From Ignavibacteriaceae bacterium (GTDB lineage: Bacteria; Bacteroidota; Ignavibacteria; Ignavibacteriales; Ignavibacteriaceae), in the NCBI GenBank assembly GCA_023229425.1, contig JALNZG010000009.1, positions 1 to 64,000 of the forward strand: a stretch of 64,000 nucleotides of DNA, read 5' to 3'. Below the pieces are notes generated by a model. That model worked only from the letters and a program-made list of their open reading frames with translations, had not been told where the DNA came from and searched no databases. Positions 7,958 to 17,989 of the stretch are shown here, one piece after another (position 1 is the first letter of the stretch; every line of letters starts with the position of its first letter). The position numbers were made by a program, and so were the translations under genes.

Positions 7958-10900
7958 TTTCCCTCGATCACAATTTCATCGACAAAAATAAATGCTTTGT
8001 CCCCACTCCCTTTGTGCCATGCAGGAAGATCGTTAATATTTTTTGCGAAGACTCTTAAATATCTTCCTTTTTTATCCACGCTGCCGGACGAAATATTTAT
8101 TATTTCAGTTTCATCGTTCGGATCTGAAGCTGCAATTTTTTGTGAAGAAATTACTTCGAAGGAATTCCCGTCGGATGACAGAGAATATTCAACCAACTCA
8201 GGAATAAATATCCAAGAACCCTGGTTACGCAAAAATCCGGTTTGGATTGATTTGATAGAAACTTGTTTTCCCAAATCGATGAACGCGTCAAGATTGTTCG
8301 GCTGAAAACCAAGCCATTTGCCATCACGAAAAATTTTTGAACCGCGAACTCCATCGATTAATACATTTTCACCATTGCTGCTATAAATGTGATGAGATTT
8401 TTCTGATAATGCTATTGTTGGATAAACAGTTCCATCATATACGTAAAAAGGTGAAGTAGAATCTCGAACGATCACTTTTAAAAATGTTTCTTCCATTATT
8501 TCAGATGGTGGAAGAATTTTATTAAATGCTCGTGCTTTTACAGTGGTTGTTTTGTTGATAGTAAGCAGTTTTTCATATCTTGGAGAAGATAAAGTTGGTT
8601 CGCTGCCGTCAACGGTAAAATGAATTTCGGAATTTTGAGTGAAGCAATCGAGTTTAATATCTTTTATTGAAGAAAAGTTGCGAGCATCGGAAATTACCGT
8701 TGGTGCGAAATTCCATTTTTGTTCTACGGGAAGAAAGGATGTTCCGGTGATTTCTGAAACAGGTTTGTTTCCATTTTCTTTTCCCCAATTTTTATTTGGT
8801 GAATCGGACATTTCAAACTGAAGATCACCGCCATTTTCGATATCGGAATAATTCAAAAATGATTTATCATATTTCCTTTTGTTTAGCAATGCAGACTGGA
8901 TATAAACATTTTTATCTGAATTGTTTTTTGTTTCAACAACAAACTTTTTCCCGTTATCTAAGTTGATCGTAACTCTATCGAATAAAGAGCTTCCGATAGC
9001 GTAAACATTGCTCCCGGGCGTTACCGGATAAAATCCGGCCGCACTAAAAATGTACCAGGCAGACATTTGTCCGCAGTCTTCATTTCCGCAAAGTCCATCA
9101 CGATTTGAAGTGTACATTTTATTCATAATATCACGAATTCGTGCTTGTGTTTTCCAAGCATCGCCGGTATAATTGTAAAGATAAGCAATATGATGGCTTG
9201 GTTCATTACCGTGTGCGTACTGGCCGATTAATCCGGTCATATCCGAAGGAACGAAATAATCTTTCAAAGAATCAACTTGGAATAATTCATCCAGATTAGC
9301 AGAAAATTTTTCATTGCCCCCCATCAAATTAATTAAGCCGCTAATATCCTGTGGAACAAACCACGTGTATTGCCACGAACTTCCTTCAGTAAATTCACCT
9401 GAGCCGCCGGGGAAAGGTTCTGCGGGGTCAAAAACTTTTTTCCACATCCCATTGTAATTCCGTCCGCGCATAAATTTTGTATTCGCATCAAAAACATTTT
9501 TGTAATTCTGCGCGCGCTCAATAAAATAGTTGTAGTCATCATTTTTACTAAAAAGTTTTGCCATCTGTGCGATGCACCAGTCGTCATGAGCATACTCAAG
9601 TGTTTTGGAGACAGATTCAATTTCTTTATCCATCGGCACAAAACCAATTTTTCGATATTGATCTAATCCGTGGAAATTTTGCATCGCGCTGTTTTTCATC
9701 GCTTCGTAAATTTTCAAAGTATCGTAATTTTTTATTCCTTTCATAAAAGCATCAACAATAACCGGAATGGCGTGATAGCCGATCATGCAGTTTGTTTCGT
9801 TTGATGCGAGTTCCCATACGGGCAGTAATCCAGATTCTTCAAATTTTGCAAGCATAGAATTGATGAAATCATTCGTTCGCTTTTTATCGATGATTGAAAG
9901 TAAAGGATGTAGAGCGCGGAACGTATCCCAAAGAGAAAAGACCGTGTACATTGTAAAGTTTTTTGCGTAATGAATTTTCTTATCCATTCCGGTATAACCT
10001 CCGTCAACATCACTAAAAATATTCGGCGCCAGCATGGTGTGATAAAGCGCAGTGTAAAAAGTTATTAGGTCGTCTTTCTTTTTCCCTTCAACTTGAATTT
10101 TTGAAAGTTCTTCCTCCCATTTATCGGAAGCGGATTTTCTGATTTTTTCAAAATCCCAAACCGGAATTTCTTTCTCTAAATTTTTCTTTGCTCCTTCGAT
10201 ACTTGTGGAGGAAATTCCGATTCGCACTAATACGGATTCGTTCTTATCAGTAGAAAAAGTAAAAAAAGATTTTACGATTTTTCCGTCGAAGCTTTTTATT
10301 CCATTAAGGATTTTCTCTCCATCATAAATTCCGGAAGTTTTAAACGGCTTTGAAAATTGAGCATAGAAAAAGACCGTATGATCATTTGCCCAGCCGCCGG
10401 AGCGTCTGAATCCTTGTATCGTTTGATTATCGATAATGTTCAGTGAAGCATTCTTGGTGATATCTTGAATTCCGTGAAATAGATCTAAAACAATGTTTGA
10501 TGAATCTGATTTTGGGAAAATGTATTTATGAAATCCGCAGCGTTCCGTTGCGGTAAGGTCAACGTTTATTTTGTAGTCATCTAGAAAAACAGAATAGAAT
10601 CCAGGTTCTGCTTTTTCATTTTGATGAGAGAATCGTGAGCGATAACCTTCATCGGGATTTTCCCGGCTGCCCGGTTCAAATTGAATTTTTCCGGTTGTGG
10701 GCATCAATAAAATATCGCCGTAGTCTGAGGCGCCGGTTCCGCTTAAATGAGTGTGGCTAAATCCCATGATCGAACTGTCGGATGTGTGATACCCCGAACA
10801 CCAATCCCAACCCTCTGTATGAGTATCGGGACTTAACTGAACCATCCCGAACGGTAAAGTTGCACCAGGATAAGAGTGTCCGTGTCCATCGGTTCCGATA

Positions 10901-11022
10901 AATGGGTTTACATATTGAGTTGACTTTTTATTTGAAGTGTTTTTACAAATTGTTTTGCTGACCGAAACAAGTAAGAAAAGGGCAATAAAGAAAAGAAAAT
11001 TATTTTTCACATGGATTCTCAC
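7954..11022 (-). CDS. GH92 family alpha-mannosidase, exported
   Basis: A 1022-residue glycoside hydrolase with an N-terminal signal segment. The start of the mature protein is characteristic of GH92 exo-alpha-mannosidases: VNPFIGTDGHGHSYPGA, LPFGMVQLSPDT, GFSHTHLSGTG. Later segments CGNEDCGQMSAWYIFSAAGF and GNEPSHHIAYLYNY also match, and contain the acidic residues of the calcium-dependent active site. The last ~250 residues look like a chitobiase/FN3-type segment followed by an F5/8 type C (discoidin) carbohydrate-binding domain. It begins seven bases after ssnA ends, so it may share the ygfK-ssnA transcript, an unexpected partner for purine catabolism. Confidence 0.9.
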   Translation of the reverse strand: MRIHVKNNFLFFIALFLLVSVSKTICKNTSNKKSTQYVNPFIGTDGHGHSYPGATLPFGMVQLSPDTHTEGWDWCSGYHTSDSSIMGFSHTHLSGTGASDYGDILLMPTTGKIQFEPGSRENPDEGYRSRFSHQNEKAEPGFYSVFLDDYKINVDLTATERCGFHKYIFPKSDSSNIVLDLFHGIQDITKNASLNIIDNQTIQGFRRSGGWANDHTVFFYAQFSKPFKTSGIYDGEKILNGIKSFDGKIVKSFFTFSTDKNESVLVRIGISSTSIEGAKKNLEKEIPVWDFEKIRKSASDKWEEELSKIQVEGKKKDDLITFYTALYHTMLAPNIFSDVDGGYTGMDKKIHYAKNFTMYTVFSLWDTFRALHPLLSIIDKKRTNDFINSMLAKFEESGLLPVWELASNETNCMIGYHAIPVIVDAFMKGIKNYDTLKIYEAMKNSAMQNFHGLDQYRKIGFVPMDKEIESVSKTLEYAHDDWCIAQMAKLFSKNDDYNYFIERAQNYKNVFDANTKFMRGRNYNGMWKKVFDPAEPFPGGSGEFTEGSSWQYTWFVPQDISGLINLMGGNEKFSANLDELFQVDSLKDYFVPSDMTGLIGQYAHGNEPSHHIAYLYNYTGDAWKTQARIRDIMNKMYTSNRDGLCGNEDCGQMSAWYIFSAAGFYPVTPGSNVYAIGSSLFDRVTINLDNGKKFVVETKNNSDKNVYIQSALLNKRKYDKSFLNYSDIENGGDLQFEMSDSPNKNWGKENGNKPVSEITGTSFLPVEQKWNFAPTVISDARNFSSIKDIKLDCFTQNSEIHFTVDGSEPTLSSPRYEKLLTINKTTTVKARAFNKILPPSEIMEETFLKVIVRDSTSPFYVYDGTVYPTIALSEKSHHIYSSNGENVLIDGVRGSKIFRDGKWLGFQPNNLDAFIDLGKQVSIKSIQTGFLRNQGSWIFIPELVEYSLSSDGNSFEVISSQKIAASDPNDETEIINISSGSVDKKGRYLRVFAKNINDLPAWHKGSGDKAFIFVDEIVIEGN

Positions 11023-11029
11023 TGTGTAA

Positions 11030-12352
11030 TTACTTACTAGAATTCATTTTACTCCAAAGCTTTTTGGCGACTTTTTGCGCTTCTTTGTAAATGTTGGAAG
11101 TGTCAAAAGCAAATGACCCTTCTTCATAAACTATTTTTCCGTTGATAATAACGGTTTCGACATTGCGTGAAGAAAAACCAAAGAGAAAATGTCCCGCGAC
11201 ATTTTCACTCTGCAACGGAGTTGGAGCTTGATAATCAAGAACAACAAGATCACTTGCATACCCCTCTTCAACTTTTCCAAATTTGCTATCGAAATATCTT
11301 TCGAGCAAAACATTCCCATTCTGTAAAACATGCATCCATTCATCCATTCCCATTTTCCCCTTGGCGTCCTGGTTCTTGAAGTAAGCGAACTTCATTTCTT
11401 CAAACATATTTGCGCCGATACCATCTGTTCCAATGCCAAGATTTTTTACTTGATGAAGCTTATTCATATAACCAACGCTGTTGTTCATATTTGAACGCGG
11501 ATTGTGAATTAAGAATGCATCGTGCCGATTGAGAATTTCTAAATCATTATTTGTAAGATGAACTCCGTGAACCAGAATTGATTTATCATTAAGCAAAGAA
11601 TATTCTTCAAGTCGTTGGAGAATATCTTTTCCATAATGGTGATGGGAAAATGAAGAATCATATTCGTCTTCGGCAACATGCAAATGAATTCCGCTCTTTG
11701 TTGAAGCAACAATTTCCGACATTAGTTGAAGTGCAGTATCATTTAGGGTGAACGGCGCATGTCCGCCAATTGCAGATTCAATTAAATGTATTTTGCCCCC
11801 AGCTTTTTCGGTTTGAATTTTTTGTATGAATTGAGCCGACTCTTCTATTCCCTCGTGCAAACCTTTTGACCCGTTCCTGTCTGTAATTTCGTAAGCAAGA
11901 ATTCCGCGAAGACCAACTTGCTCAAAACTTTTTTGTAGAATTGAAAGAGAACCTTTAATAAATGAAGGAGAAGCGTGATGATCGATCACGGAAGTTGTTC
12001 CGCATTTTACCGCTTCTAAAGCGCCGAGGATCCCGCTGTAATAAAGCGATTCTTCATCAAGTGCTCGATCCAACCGCCACCACAAATTTTTAAGAATACC
12101 AATAAAATCTGTCGAAGGCTGAATGTCCGCAAGAATTCCTCTTGCAAGCGCGGAATAAAAATGATTGTGTGCGCAGACAATTCCCGGTGCAACTATTTTA
12201 TTAGAAGCATCAATAATTTTATCCGCTTTATATTTCTCTGCAATATTTTTTCCGACCGCTTTAATAAATTCATTTTCAATTACAACATCTACTCCGCTTG
12301 TAACTTGAGCCGGATAAAATTGAATAACGGTTGCGTTTTTAAGTATGATCAT
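11030..12352 (-). CDS. ssnA: SsnA-type aminohydrolase of the anaerobic purine pathway
   Basis: A 440-residue amidohydrolase-superfamily enzyme, close in length to E. coli SsnA. It starts with the strand pattern MIILKNATVIQFYPAQVTSG and carries metal-site motifs APGIVCAHNHFYSAL (HxH-type), HLHVAEDEYD, LVHGVHL and IGTDGIGANM. SsnA genes are conserved beside ygfK, ygeY and ygeW in clusters linked to selenium-dependent hydroxylases and, more recently, to anaerobic urate and purine breakdown; a ring-opening or deaminating role is inferred. It follows ygfK by 16 bases in the same direction. Confidence 0.88.
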   Translation of the reverse strand: MIILKNATVIQFYPAQVTSGVDVVIENEFIKAVGKNIAEKYKADKIIDASNKIVAPGIVCAHNHFYSALARGILADIQPSTDFIGILKNLWWRLDRALDEESLYYSGILGALEAVKCGTTSVIDHHASPSFIKGSLSILQKSFEQVGLRGILAYEITDRNGSKGLHEGIEESAQFIQKIQTEKAGGKIHLIESAIGGHAPFTLNDTALQLMSEIVASTKSGIHLHVAEDEYDSSFSHHHYGKDILQRLEEYSLLNDKSILVHGVHLTNNDLEILNRHDAFLIHNPRSNMNNSVGYMNKLHQVKNLGIGTDGIGANMFEEMKFAYFKNQDAKGKMGMDEWMHVLQNGNVLLERYFDSKFGKVEEGYASDLVVLDYQAPTPLQSENVAGHFLFGFSSRNVETVIINGKIVYEEGSFAFDTSNIYKEAQKVAKKLWSKMNSSK

Positions 12353-12368
12353 TTTGCCGCCATTTTTA

Positions 12369-15300
12369 TTACAAAAACAAGTAACGATAATTTTTAAAAG
12401 TTTCCGAAATAAGTTTTACTTCGGATTCATCAATACTACCAACAATAGTTTTTACATTATAGTTTTGTGTGTCAATTTCAAGTTCCGATATTTCATTTTC
12501 TTTTTTAATAAGAAAAAAAGCCGTTCCATCCATTTTTGACAAGAAGAATCCGTTGTTTTTGCTCTCGCGCATTTCCTTTTCACTCCAGAACAACATCAAC
12601 TTATCTTTGTACGGTGCACCGATATGCGGGCAGAAGGTTTCGCAATTTCCGCAGTCGTTGCACATGCCGTCAATATGCAAAATCTGGAACGCATCTTTGA
12701 AACCGTCGATCTTAATCGTAACATTTGCACGGTTCGGACAAACATCGACACATTTGTTACAAATAAAACTACAGCTCAAACAGCGGCTTGCTTCGCTCTG
12801 TGCTTCGGTTTTTGTTCCTTCAATGAATCCCTTTTTGTCATTCACGTTTTCAAACAAAATTGATTTATTGAAGAGATTAGAAAAATTATTTAAAATCGGA
12901 AGCGAAGCATTTTCTTGTTTCAGAATAGCTTCTGCTGCTTTCTTTCCGTCTGCAATTGATTCCACCACGGTCGATGGTCCGCGGTAAGCGTCTCCGCCGA
13001 TGAAAACATTTTCGAGCATTGTTTCGTTTGAATTTTTGTCGATCAAAATATTTTTCTTTTGGTCAAAAGTGATTTTATTATCGGAAAGAATATTGTAATC
13101 AACGCTCTCTCCAATAGCAGAAATAACATTGTCGATATCCAGATCAACAAATTCATTCTCAAGTGGAGTTACGTTTCTTCGCCCGTCCTTTCCAACTTCG
13201 TCTAACTTCATTTTTTGACATTTTAATATTTTGCAGTTGTGTGAAACCGGAAGAAGAAGTTCTTTAAAGATTACTCCATCTTCTAAAGCAGCGTCAAGTT
13301 CTTCTTTATCCGCGGGCATAAATTCTTTTGTACGGCGATAAACGATGTAAACATTTTCAACTCCGGCAATTCGCTTGGAAGCGCGCGCTGCATCCATTGC
13401 AGAGTTGCCGCCGCCAACAATTGCAACGTTTTTACCGAGTGGAATTTTTTCTTTGTTGTTAAAGTGCCATAAAAATTCTATAGCATTTTGAACATTATCG
13501 CTCCCTTCTTCTAATTGAATTGGACTTGATTTAGTTGCTCCGATCCCGATGAAAATATATTTGTATCCATCGGTTTTTAGTTTTTCAATTGAAAAGTTTT
13601 CATCCGTTCCGAATTGGAATTTTACCCCATGTTTTTTTATAAATTCGATGTCGGCATCAATAGCGGTTTGCGGTAAACGAAAATCTGGAATAACATTTTG
13701 CACCGTTCCGCCTGCGCGAGAACTTCTCTCAAAAATAGTCACATCAAGTCCGGCTTTTGCGAGAAAAAATCCGCACGACAATCCGGCAGGACCCGCGCCA
13801 ATTATGGCTACACTACTATCGCTTAATTTATCTTTCGAAGAAATTTTATCAAAATAATTTTGATAGCCGAACTGTGCGGCAATTTTTTTCATTTCTCTAA
13901 TTTGAACCGGATCATCGTAGTCCCATCGCGTACACTTTGCCTGGCATTGATGATCGCAAATGTAACCGGTAATAAACGGCAGCGGATTTTTTGAAACGAT
14001 AACTTCAAATGCTTCGTCATATTTTCCTTCTTCGACTAGTCGAATATATGCTGCTACATCTTGGTGGATCGGACAGGCCTCTTCACATGGTGCAACGTAG
14101 CAGTCAAACATTTCCAAATTAGTAGGAATTTTTACCGTACTGATTTCCCTCTTTTCTTTTTTATAATTCAAATCAATTAAAGAATTGGCCGCCAGAGTTT
14201 TAATTTTTTCAACATCAATTTTTTTACTAAATGAATCATTTTTTTCAATTTTCTCCGACATTTGAAATATTCTGCTATAGCCCCCTGGTTTTAGCAGATC
14301 GGTAACTAATGTAATCGGGGAAATTCCCGTTTCTAGAATTTCTTGTACATTGTTGATTGTTGCGCCGCCGGAAAAAGACATCGGCAATTCACCGTTAAAT
14401 TCTTCAGCCAGCATGCGTGCAACATTCATTGTAAGCGGAAAAAGCGAACGTCCCGACATGTACATATCGTCTCCGGCAAGAACTTTCTTTCTGTTCTTAA
14501 CGCCAAGTGTGTTAGAAAGTTTTACGCCAAATTGCCTATTATTCTTTTTAGCAAAGCTTTGCAACCGCTTTAACATTGGAACTGCATCAGCAAAATTTAT
14601 ATCGTGTTCAAATGATGTTCGATCTAATTCGATATACTGAAATCCCAATTGATGAAGAATAGAAGTTGCTTTTTCATAACCGAGCAGAGTCGGATTTAAT
14701 TTCACATACGTGTGAAGACCTTTTTCTTCTATAAGATACTTTGCAATGGCTTCAATTTCCGTGGGAGGGCAGCCGTGCATTGTAGAAAGTGTAACCGAGT
14801 TGGAAATGTTGGGAGAGATTTTCTGAATAGAAAAAATTACTTTATCGAAATTTATTTTGGAATTGATCGAGTTTCTTAATGTCTGGCGGACATCTTCATT
14901 ATTCAACTTTGCAATCAAGTCGTTTTTATATTGAATAAACTTTTCGTGACTTGATGAGTCTTTTAAATTCTCAATAAAATTATCCATGCGGTCGGTTTTA
15001 ATTCCCTCAAGGTTATAACCAACGCTCATATTAAACACGAATCCTCTTTCATCTCCTCTTGAAAATCCGAACAATTCTTTTAAAACATGAAGTAAAAACC
15101 ATGCTTTCAGATATTCCTCGTAAGACTGTTCCAACTTTAATTCTTGCGACCACTCAACATTATATCCTTCATCTTGCGCGTCGATGCAAGGTTTATCAAC
15201 TTTCAGTTCATCGAGTATTTGTACGGTTTTTAGTTCAAAGAATCTCCCGCCGGTTAAATAAGAAGTAATAATATTTTGTGTAAGTTGTGTGTGTGGACCT

Positions 15301-15476
15301 GCGGCAGGACCGAGAGGCATTTCTAATGCTTCGTTGAAAATTATTATTTGAGATGAGTTCTTCTTGAAAAAGAAATTTGATTTGTGAATGCCGAAGATGG
15401 TTTGTTCGTTTTTATATTCGGTTATCATCCAATCAAAAAGTTGGTTAAAGGGAATTGGGGTCATTTGATCGGACAT
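12369..15476 (-). CDS. ygfK: YgfK, multidomain Fe-S flavoprotein reductase
   Basis: A 1035-residue protein, the usual YgfK size (historically 'putative selenate reductase subunit'). The first ~440 residues look like a dihydroorotate/dihydropyrimidine dehydrogenase-type FMN barrel. A GltD-like part follows, with clustered cysteines (CEEACPIHQD near 460, then CDHQCQAKC), an FAD fingerprint IIGAGPAGLSCG near 560 and an NAD(P)H site VGGGNSAMDAA near 690. Near 900-960 are two 4Fe-4S motifs, CLSCSFICNKCVDVCP and CNDCGNCETFCP. This layout matches an NAD(P)H-driven reductase of a pyrimidine- or purine-like ring. It heads the minus-strand operon, divergent from ygeY. Confidence 0.93.
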   Translation of the reverse strand: MSDQMTPIPFNQLFDWMITEYKNEQTIFGIHKSNFFFKKNSSQIIIFNEALEMPLGPAAGPHTQLTQNIITSYLTGGRFFELKTVQILDELKVDKPCIDAQDEGYNVEWSQELKLEQSYEEYLKAWFLLHVLKELFGFSRGDERGFVFNMSVGYNLEGIKTDRMDNFIENLKDSSSHEKFIQYKNDLIAKLNNEDVRQTLRNSINSKINFDKVIFSIQKISPNISNSVTLSTMHGCPPTEIEAIAKYLIEEKGLHTYVKLNPTLLGYEKATSILHQLGFQYIELDRTSFEHDINFADAVPMLKRLQSFAKKNNRQFGVKLSNTLGVKNRKKVLAGDDMYMSGRSLFPLTMNVARMLAEEFNGELPMSFSGGATINNVQEILETGISPITLVTDLLKPGGYSRIFQMSEKIEKNDSFSKKIDVEKIKTLAANSLIDLNYKKEKREISTVKIPTNLEMFDCYVAPCEEACPIHQDVAAYIRLVEEGKYDEAFEVIVSKNPLPFITGYICDHQCQAKCTRWDYDDPVQIREMKKIAAQFGYQNYFDKISSKDKLSDSSVAIIGAGPAGLSCGFFLAKAGLDVTIFERSSRAGGTVQNVIPDFRLPQTAIDADIEFIKKHGVKFQFGTDENFSIEKLKTDGYKYIFIGIGATKSSPIQLEEGSDNVQNAIEFLWHFNNKEKIPLGKNVAIVGGGNSAMDAARASKRIAGVENVYIVYRRTKEFMPADKEELDAALEDGVIFKELLLPVSHNCKILKCQKMKLDEVGKDGRRNVTPLENEFVDLDIDNVISAIGESVDYNILSDNKITFDQKKNILIDKNSNETMLENVFIGGDAYRGPSTVVESIADGKKAAEAILKQENASLPILNNFSNLFNKSILFENVNDKKGFIEGTKTEAQSEASRCLSCSFICNKCVDVCPNRANVTIKIDGFKDAFQILHIDGMCNDCGNCETFCPHIGAPYKDKLMLFWSEKEMRESKNNGFFLSKMDGTAFFLIKKENEISELEIDTQNYNVKTIVGSIDESEVKLISETFKNYRYLFL

Positions 15477-15559
15477 AAATTCGTTCCTTCAGAATGTTTA
15501 ACCATAAAATATTTGATCTTGATTTTTTTGCCTTTAGAATTTTCTGCTCAAAATTAGTG

Positions 15560-15591
15560 AGAATATTTCAAACAATCCCTATAAATATTCT
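15560..15591. promoter_or_regulatory. Candidate operator between divergent ygfK and ygeY
   Basis: The 214-base gap between the divergent starts of ygfK and ygeY contains a perfect inverted repeat: AGAATATTT at 15560-15568 and AAATATTCT at 15583-15591, with 14 bases between. A two-fold symmetric element midway between two divergent catabolic operons could bind a dimeric regulator acting on both. No regulator gene lies next to it, and I did not find the same arms before the second purine arm, so this is only a candidate. Confidence 0.4.
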
Positions 15592-15690
15592 AAGAGAATT
15601 TGTAAGTTTGTAGTCCAATTATGAAAAGTTAGATTTAGTGAAATCAGTAAATCAATATTACCCTTCACAACTGCGACTTACATTCCCGCT

Positions 15691-16914
15691 ATGCCGCACC
15701 GGAAATCACAATTAAAAATGGAAACAAACATGGAACGCGCCAAACAAATTCTTGACCTCGCCAAAAAGTACGAACAATACACTGCGGAAAATCTTTCTAA
15801 ACTAATTAAGATAAAATCTCTCAGCGCAAAAGAAAAAGATGTTATTTTTGAATTAAGACGAATGATGGAAGAAGCCGGTTTTGATGAAGTAAAAATTGAT
15901 GGACTCGGAAATATTATCGGAAGAATCGGTAATGGCAAAAAAATAATTGCTATTGACGGGCATATTGACACCGTTGATTTAGGAAATAAACAGAATTGGA
16001 GTTTCGACCCGCTTGGCGGAGAAATTAAAGGCGGCTTTGTACATGGGCGCGGCAGTGTTGACCAAAAAGGGGGACCGATTGCCGCAATTACTGCCGGAAG
16101 AATTTTAAAAGAACTCGGTTTGACGAATGATATAACGTTACTTGTTACCGGAACGGTTATGGAGGAAGACTGCGATGGTCTTTGCTGGAAATATCTTGTT
16201 GAAGAAGAAAAAATTAAACCCGATTGCGTAATCGTTACCGAACCGACCAATATGAATATTTACCGCGGACACCGCGGAAGAATGGAGATTGAAGTTTCTT
16301 TCTTCGGAATCTCTGCACACGGCTCGGCACCGGAACGCGGAAAGAACGCAATCTATATGGCTTCGCGTGCCGTTCTGGAAATTGAAAAACTTAACGAACG
16401 ATTAGCTTATGATGAATTCCTCGGCAAAGGTTCGGTTACAATTTCCGAATTTGTTTCCTCAAGTCCTTCGCTTTGTGCGGTTGCGGATTTCGCAAAAATT
16501 CATCTTGACAGAAGATTAACCTGGGGCGAAAATAAAGAACTTGCCGTAAAAGAAGTTGAAGAAATTGTTAAAGATATGAATGCAAAAGTTGAAGTGATTT
16601 ATTACGATGAAACTGCTTTCACCGGCTTGAAATACGGTATGGAAAAATATTACCCTACGTGGAAACTTGAAGAAAGTCATCCCGTTATTCAAACCGGAAT
16701 AAAAGTATTTACAGAATTGTTTGATGAAAAACCTGTTGTTGATAAATGGACTTTTTCAACAAATGGTATTTCAATTAATGGAATGTATGGAATTCCGGTT
16801 ATCGGTTTTGGTCCCGGTAATGAAGTAATGGCACATGCGCCGAACGAGAAAGTCCCGGTAGAGCATTTGGTAAAAGCCAGCGCTTTCTATGCGTTGTTTT
16901 GTGAAATGTTTTAA
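15691..16914 (+). CDS. ygeY: YgeY family M20 hydrolase
   Basis: An M20-type zinc amidohydrolase of up to 407 residues, strongly resembling E. coli YgeY. Metal ligands are visible: H91 and D93 in DGHIDTVD, D124 in GRGSVDQKGG, the glutamates of VMEEDCDGLCW (near 158-160), and a late histidine in VMAHAPNEK. Diagnostic YgeY phrases include RGRMEIEVSFFG, HGSAPERGKNA, DRRLTWGE and DKWTFSTNG. The start is uncertain: ATGs at 15691, 15718 and 15730 are all in frame and none has a strong ribosome site. Homology favours 15718 or 15730. It is the first gene of the plus-strand operon; a role removing carbamoyl or peptide-like groups in purine breakdown is inferred. Confidence 0.92.
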   Translation: MPHRKSQLKMETNMERAKQILDLAKKYEQYTAENLSKLIKIKSLSAKEKDVIFELRRMMEEAGFDEVKIDGLGNIIGRIGNGKKIIAIDGHIDTVDLGNKQNWSFDPLGGEIKGGFVHGRGSVDQKGGPIAAITAGRILKELGLTNDITLLVTGTVMEEDCDGLCWKYLVEEEKIKPDCVIVTEPTNMNIYRGHRGRMEIEVSFFGISAHGSAPERGKNAIYMASRAVLEIEKLNERLAYDEFLGKGSVTISEFVSSSPSLCAVADFAKIHLDRRLTWGENKELAVKEVEEIVKDMNAKVEVIYYDETAFTGLKYGMEKYYPTWKLEESHPVIQTGIKVFTELFDEKPVVDKWTFSTNGISINGMYGIPVIGFGPGNEVMAHAPNEKVPVEHLVKASAFYALFCEMF

Positions 16915-16947
16915 ATTTTAATTAGAAAATAAATTCGGAGAAATAAT

Positions 16948-17958
16948 ATGGTATCAGATCTTTCAAAAAAACATTTTCTTTCAGATGATGACTGGTCAAA
17001 GCAAGAGCTTGACACAGCGTTTGAAGTTGCATTCGATTTAAAAAGAAAATTTGCAATGGGTGAATATCATCGTTTATTGCAGGACAAAACATTGTTCGCC
17101 ATTTTCTTTGAGCAGTCAACCCGCACGCGGAACTCAATGGAAGCCGGTATGACGCAACTCGGCGGACACGCGCACGATTTAACTCCCGACAAAATGCAAA
17201 TCACTCATGGTGAAGTCGCCAGAGATACGGCAATCATTCTTTCGCGCATGGGACATGGCATCGCCTGCCGAAATTGTTTTTACGGTATCGGAAAAAAATA
17301 TTTAGACGAACTTGCCGCTAACGCTACCGTTCCGGTAATGTCGCTGCAGGATGATGTTTACCACCCCTTTCAAGGTTTAGCAGATTTGATGACAATCTTT
17401 GAGCACTTCGATAAAAACCCAAAAGGATTAAAAGTAACTGTATCCTGGGCGTACGCAGACACTCACAGCAAGCCGTTATCCGTTCCGCAAACACAAATCC
17501 TTCTCTTCCCTCGTTACGGAATTGATGTTACTGTAGCACATCCGAAAGAATTTCCGTTAAGCAAAAACATTGTTGACAAAGCTTATAAGAATGCCGAAGC
17601 CGGTGGAGGTTCACTTAAATTCACAAATAATATGGATGAAGCTTTTGAAGGCGCTCACATCGTCATTCCAAAAAACTGGGGCGGTTTTGGTTTTTATGAT
17701 GTTGATCATTATTTACAGAATGAAGTCGAGTGCAAAAAAGAAATGAAAGGAAATCTGGAAAAATATAAATCATGGATTTGCGACGATAAGCGAATTAAAC
17801 TTGCTGACAAAAATGTGAAACTCATGCATGCTTTACCGGCAGACCGTGGTAATGAAGTAACGGATGAAATTTTAGACAATCCAAATATCTCAATTGTTTT
17901 TGATGAAGCGGAAAATCGCCTGCATACGGCAAAAGCAATAATGGCGCTAACCATGTAA
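16948..17958 (+). CDS. ygeW: YgeW-type knotted carbamoyltransferase
   Basis: A 336-residue carbamoyltransferase. The carbamoyl-phosphate loop STRTR is at residues 57-61 (FEQSTRTRNSMEAGM) and the second-domain motif HALPADRG near 293-300. YGIGKKYLDELA and DDVYHPFQGLADLMT are typical of the transcarbamylase fold. The combination matches YgeW, the knotted transcarbamylase found in these clusters, proposed to act on 2,3-diureidopropionate-like intermediates with release of carbamoyl phosphate. It follows ygeY by 33 bases with AGAAATAAT before the ATG. The other half of an energy-yielding step, a carbamate kinase, is not in this window. Confidence 0.9.
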   Translation: MVSDLSKKHFLSDDDWSKQELDTAFEVAFDLKRKFAMGEYHRLLQDKTLFAIFFEQSTRTRNSMEAGMTQLGGHAHDLTPDKMQITHGEVARDTAIILSRMGHGIACRNCFYGIGKKYLDELAANATVPVMSLQDDVYHPFQGLADLMTIFEHFDKNPKGLKVTVSWAYADTHSKPLSVPQTQILLFPRYGIDVTVAHPKEFPLSKNIVDKAYKNAEAGGGSLKFTNNMDEAFEGAHIVIPKNWGGFGFYDVDHYLQNEVECKKEMKGNLEKYKSWICDDKRIKLADKNVKLMHALPADRGNEVTDEILDNPNISIVFDEAENRLHTAKAIMALTM

Positions 17959-17989
17959 TGATGTTTAGTATCTAAAATAGTATTGATAT

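Noticed and set aside
12469..12987. 172-residue open frame on the plus strand opposite ygfK
   Set aside because: No family features; the opposite strand carries the clear Fe-S motifs of YgfK.
12369..15476. YgfK as a true selenate reductase
   Set aside because: That is an old label. Domain layout and gene company fit ring reduction in purine catabolism better.
15678..16250. 190-residue open frame on the minus strand opposite ygeY
   Set aside because: It is rich in Ser/Pro/Ile in the way antisense frames of AT-rich genes are, has no recognisable domain, and lies fully within a strongly supported gene.
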